Shown in pieces: positions 6,206 to 7,185 of a stretch of DNA of 7,185 nt (the stretch's first letter is position 1; the number at the start of each line of letters is the position of its first letter). This stretch comes from an uncultured Collinsella sp. GTDB lineage: Bacteria > Actinomycetota > Coriobacteriia > Coriobacteriales > Coriobacteriaceae. The stretch lies in contig CAUEQX010000094.1 of assembly GCA_959020035.1 (NCBI GenBank), forward strand, positions 1 through 7,185, given 5' to 3'. Under the pieces are notes generated by a model that had not been told where the DNA came from, did no database searches, and worked only from the letters and a program-made list of their open reading frames with translations. A program made the translations under genes and the position numbers.

Positions 6206-7099
6206 ATGTCCGAGAACGAAGAGATCATGAACGAGACCGAGAACGAGACCATGGCTGCCGAGGTTGAGGCAGTCGAGACCGTGGAGACCGAAGCTGCCGA
6301 GGTTGAGGCTGCTGACGAGGTTTCCGACGAGGAGGAGGCCGAGGTTGTCGAGGCCGCCGTTGATTACGATGACGAAGAGCTGATGGACAAGATGCAGAAG
6401 GCCGCCCGCCTGCTGCGTAGCCGTCGCTTTGCTATTTCCAAGGAGGAGGAGGCCAAGGCCGAGCGCATGGCGAACATCGAGCGCGCCATCAAGCTTCTTG
6501 ACCTCAAGCCCAGGATGGAGCAGAAGGAAATGTCCGACCTGCTGGGCATGCGCCTTCGTGAGCTCGATGGCCTGATGGCCGAGGCCGAGGCTGCCGATCT
6601 GGTCGGCCGCATCGACGACGCCGAGGGCGATATGCGCAAGATCGTCGTCTTCGCTGCCGAGGATGCCGCTGAGGGCCTGGTCGAGCTTGCCAACAAGAAG
6701 GAGAAGCTCCTGCCCGAGCTTTCTTACGAGGAGGCCACCGAGCTGATGGCCGCTCTCGATAAGGTCATTGCTCCGCTCGTCGCCATGGGCCTGGACGAGG
6801 ACCGCGGTCCTCGCGGCGGCCGTGACGATCGCGGTGGCCGTGGCGGCGACCGTGGCGGTCGCGGCGGCTTTGGCGATCGCGGTGGCCGTGGCGGTGACCG
6901 TGGCGGTCGCGGTGGCGATCGCGGCGGCCGTGGCGGCGACCGTGGCGGCCGCGGCGGCTTTGGCGGCAACCGTGGTGGCTATGGCGATCGCGGCGGCAAC
7001 CGTGGCGGCTTCGGCGGCAACCGTGGTAACGACCGCGGCGGTCGCGGTGGCGATCGTGGCGGCCGCAACGGCGGCGGCTTCCGCGGCAACCGTTTTTAG
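6206..7099 (+). CDS. MarR-like winged-helix protein with acidic N-terminus and RGG-repeat tail
   Basis: This encodes 297 residues, and ATG 6206 has AAGGAG (6196-6201) 4 bases upstream. It has three parts. Residues 1-61 contain 27 Asp/Glu and no Lys or Arg, probably disordered. Residues about 62-195 look folded: two helices, then a MarR-type winged helix (KEMSDLLGMRLRELDGLMAE at 107-126 as the helix-turn-helix, DLVGRIDDAEGDMRKIVVF at 131-149 as the wing with the family's D-x-R at Asp142-Arg144), then helices with LSYEEATELMAALDKVI (172-188) resembling the MarR dimerization region. Residues 200-297 are a low-complexity tail with about 19 RGG triplets, often as the heptad DRGGRGG, plus a few Phe and Tyr. 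RGG tails bind RNA and promote condensation in many proteins. A nucleic-acid-binding role is inferred; exact function is unknown. It could equally be an RNA chaperone or ribosome-associated factor rather than a repressor. Confidence 0.85.
   Translation: MSENEEIMNETENETMAAEVEAVETVETEAAEVEAADEVSDEEEAEVVEAAVDYDDEELMDKMQKAARLLRSRRFAISKEEEAKAERMANIERAIKLLDLKPRMEQKEMSDLLGMRLRELDGLMAEAEAADLVGRIDDAEGDMRKIVVFAAEDAAEGLVELANKKEKLLPELSYEEATELMAALDKVIAPLVAMGLDEDRGPRGGRDDRGGRGGDRGGRGGFGDRGGRGGDRGGRGGDRGGRGGDRGGRGGFGGNRGGYGDRGGNRGGFGGNRGNDRGGRGGDRGGRNGGGFRGNRF
6803..7096 (+). repeat. Tandem coding repeat specifying the RGG/DRGGRGG tail
   Basis: The last third of the gene is built of GGC/GGT, CGT/CGC and GAC/GAT codons repeating with a 21-base period (DRGGRGG), most regular between about 6827 and 6958, then degenerating into NRGGFGG and NRGGYG units. 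Copies differ by synonymous changes (CGT/CGC, GGC/GGT), so the protein repeat is more regular than the DNA. Copy number could vary between strains by slippage or recombination. Confidence 0.85.
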
Positions 7100-7126
7100 T
7101 TACGGCGTTTTACCAAACGCCGTAAC
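7099..7126 (+). other. 12-bp hairpin at the end of the RGG-tailed gene, without a T-tract
   Basis: GTTACGGCGTTT (7099-7110) and AAACGCCGTAAC (7115-7126) pair perfectly around a TACC loop, starting at the last base of the TAG stop. The position suits a terminator or a 3'-end protecting hairpin, but GGGCCGACG follows rather than a run of T, and the minus strand has no T-run after the hairpin either. A rho-dependent end or a simple stability element is possible. Confidence 0.55.
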
Positions 7127-7185
7127 GGGCCGACGCTGCGCGGGCCGCATTTGGACAATCTGACGTTCAACTTCAAGGGCGCGAC
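7127..7185. other. Window end, coding status undecided
   Basis: The last 59 bases are open in one plus frame (reading GPTLRGPHLDNLTFNFKG) and in two minus frames, one of which would stop at 7100-7102 and one at 7096-7098. The plus frame has high third-position GC but no ATG or GTG start and no ribosome binding site. A minus-strand gene ending here, convergent with the RGG-tailed gene, needs no start in the window and so is possible. No frame is recognised, so no gene is called. Confidence 0.3.

Noticed and set aside
6724..6969. Proline-arginine-rich minus-strand frame
   Set aside because: It is the antisense shadow of the RGG-coding repeat.
6803..7096. CRISPR-like array
   Set aside because: The repeats are contiguous 21-base coding units without spacers and lie in frame inside a gene.
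1..7185. tRNA, rRNA, insertion sequence, phage or attachment-site features
   Set aside because: No cloverleaf, transposase or integrase motifs, or flanking terminal repeats were seen.

Overview
The window is gene-dense, GC-rich bacterial DNA with strong Shine-Dalgarno sites (AAGGAG, GGAGG), high GC at third codon positions and mostly short intergenic gaps. The gene mix is a glucose/glucoside-family PTS EIIBC, a short peptide deformylase, a DHA2-type exporter and an acidic protein with an RGG tail. This suggests a gut actinobacterium of the Coriobacteriia, most likely Collinsella or a near relative. That assignment is an inference from overall character, not a database match.

Region 1 (1-2999, plus strand) looks like a catabolic unit. 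It holds the 3' end of one hydrolase of the neutral/alkaline ceramidase N-terminal-domain type (PF04734-like), a complete paralog of it, then after 193 bases a PTS EIIBC permease. A strong composite hairpin with a T-rich tail closes the unit. Neither the complete hydrolase nor the visible end of its paralog looks secreted. The simplest reading is that the PTS imports and phosphorylates a sugar derivative and the zinc hydrolases split an amide or acyl bond inside the cell. A cre-like/LacI-type operator overlaps a possible extended -10 element just before the PTS gene.

Region 2 (3062-4432, minus strand) is a two-gene unit, a short peptide deformylase followed 36 bases later by a LysR-type regulator. 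It converges on the PTS gene, with the shared terminator between them. Divergent from the deformylase, across a 205-base intergenic region with several inverted repeats, lies a 471-residue MFS exporter of the DHA2/EmrB type (4638-6053, plus strand). The deformylase has the metal ligands but carries Met in place of the motif I Gln. The LysR gene is a possible regulator of the exporter, but nothing in the sequence proves it.

Region 3 (6054-7185) holds the most unusual gene, a 297-residue protein in three parts. The first 61 residues carry no Lys or Arg and 27 Asp/Glu. A middle section reads as a MarR-type winged helix. The tail of about 98 residues contains about 19 RGG triplets. Its leader has several short GC hairpins that compete with one another and end at the ribosome binding site, so autoregulation is possible. 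The window ends in a 12-bp hairpin without a T-tract and about 60 bases whose coding status cannot be decided.
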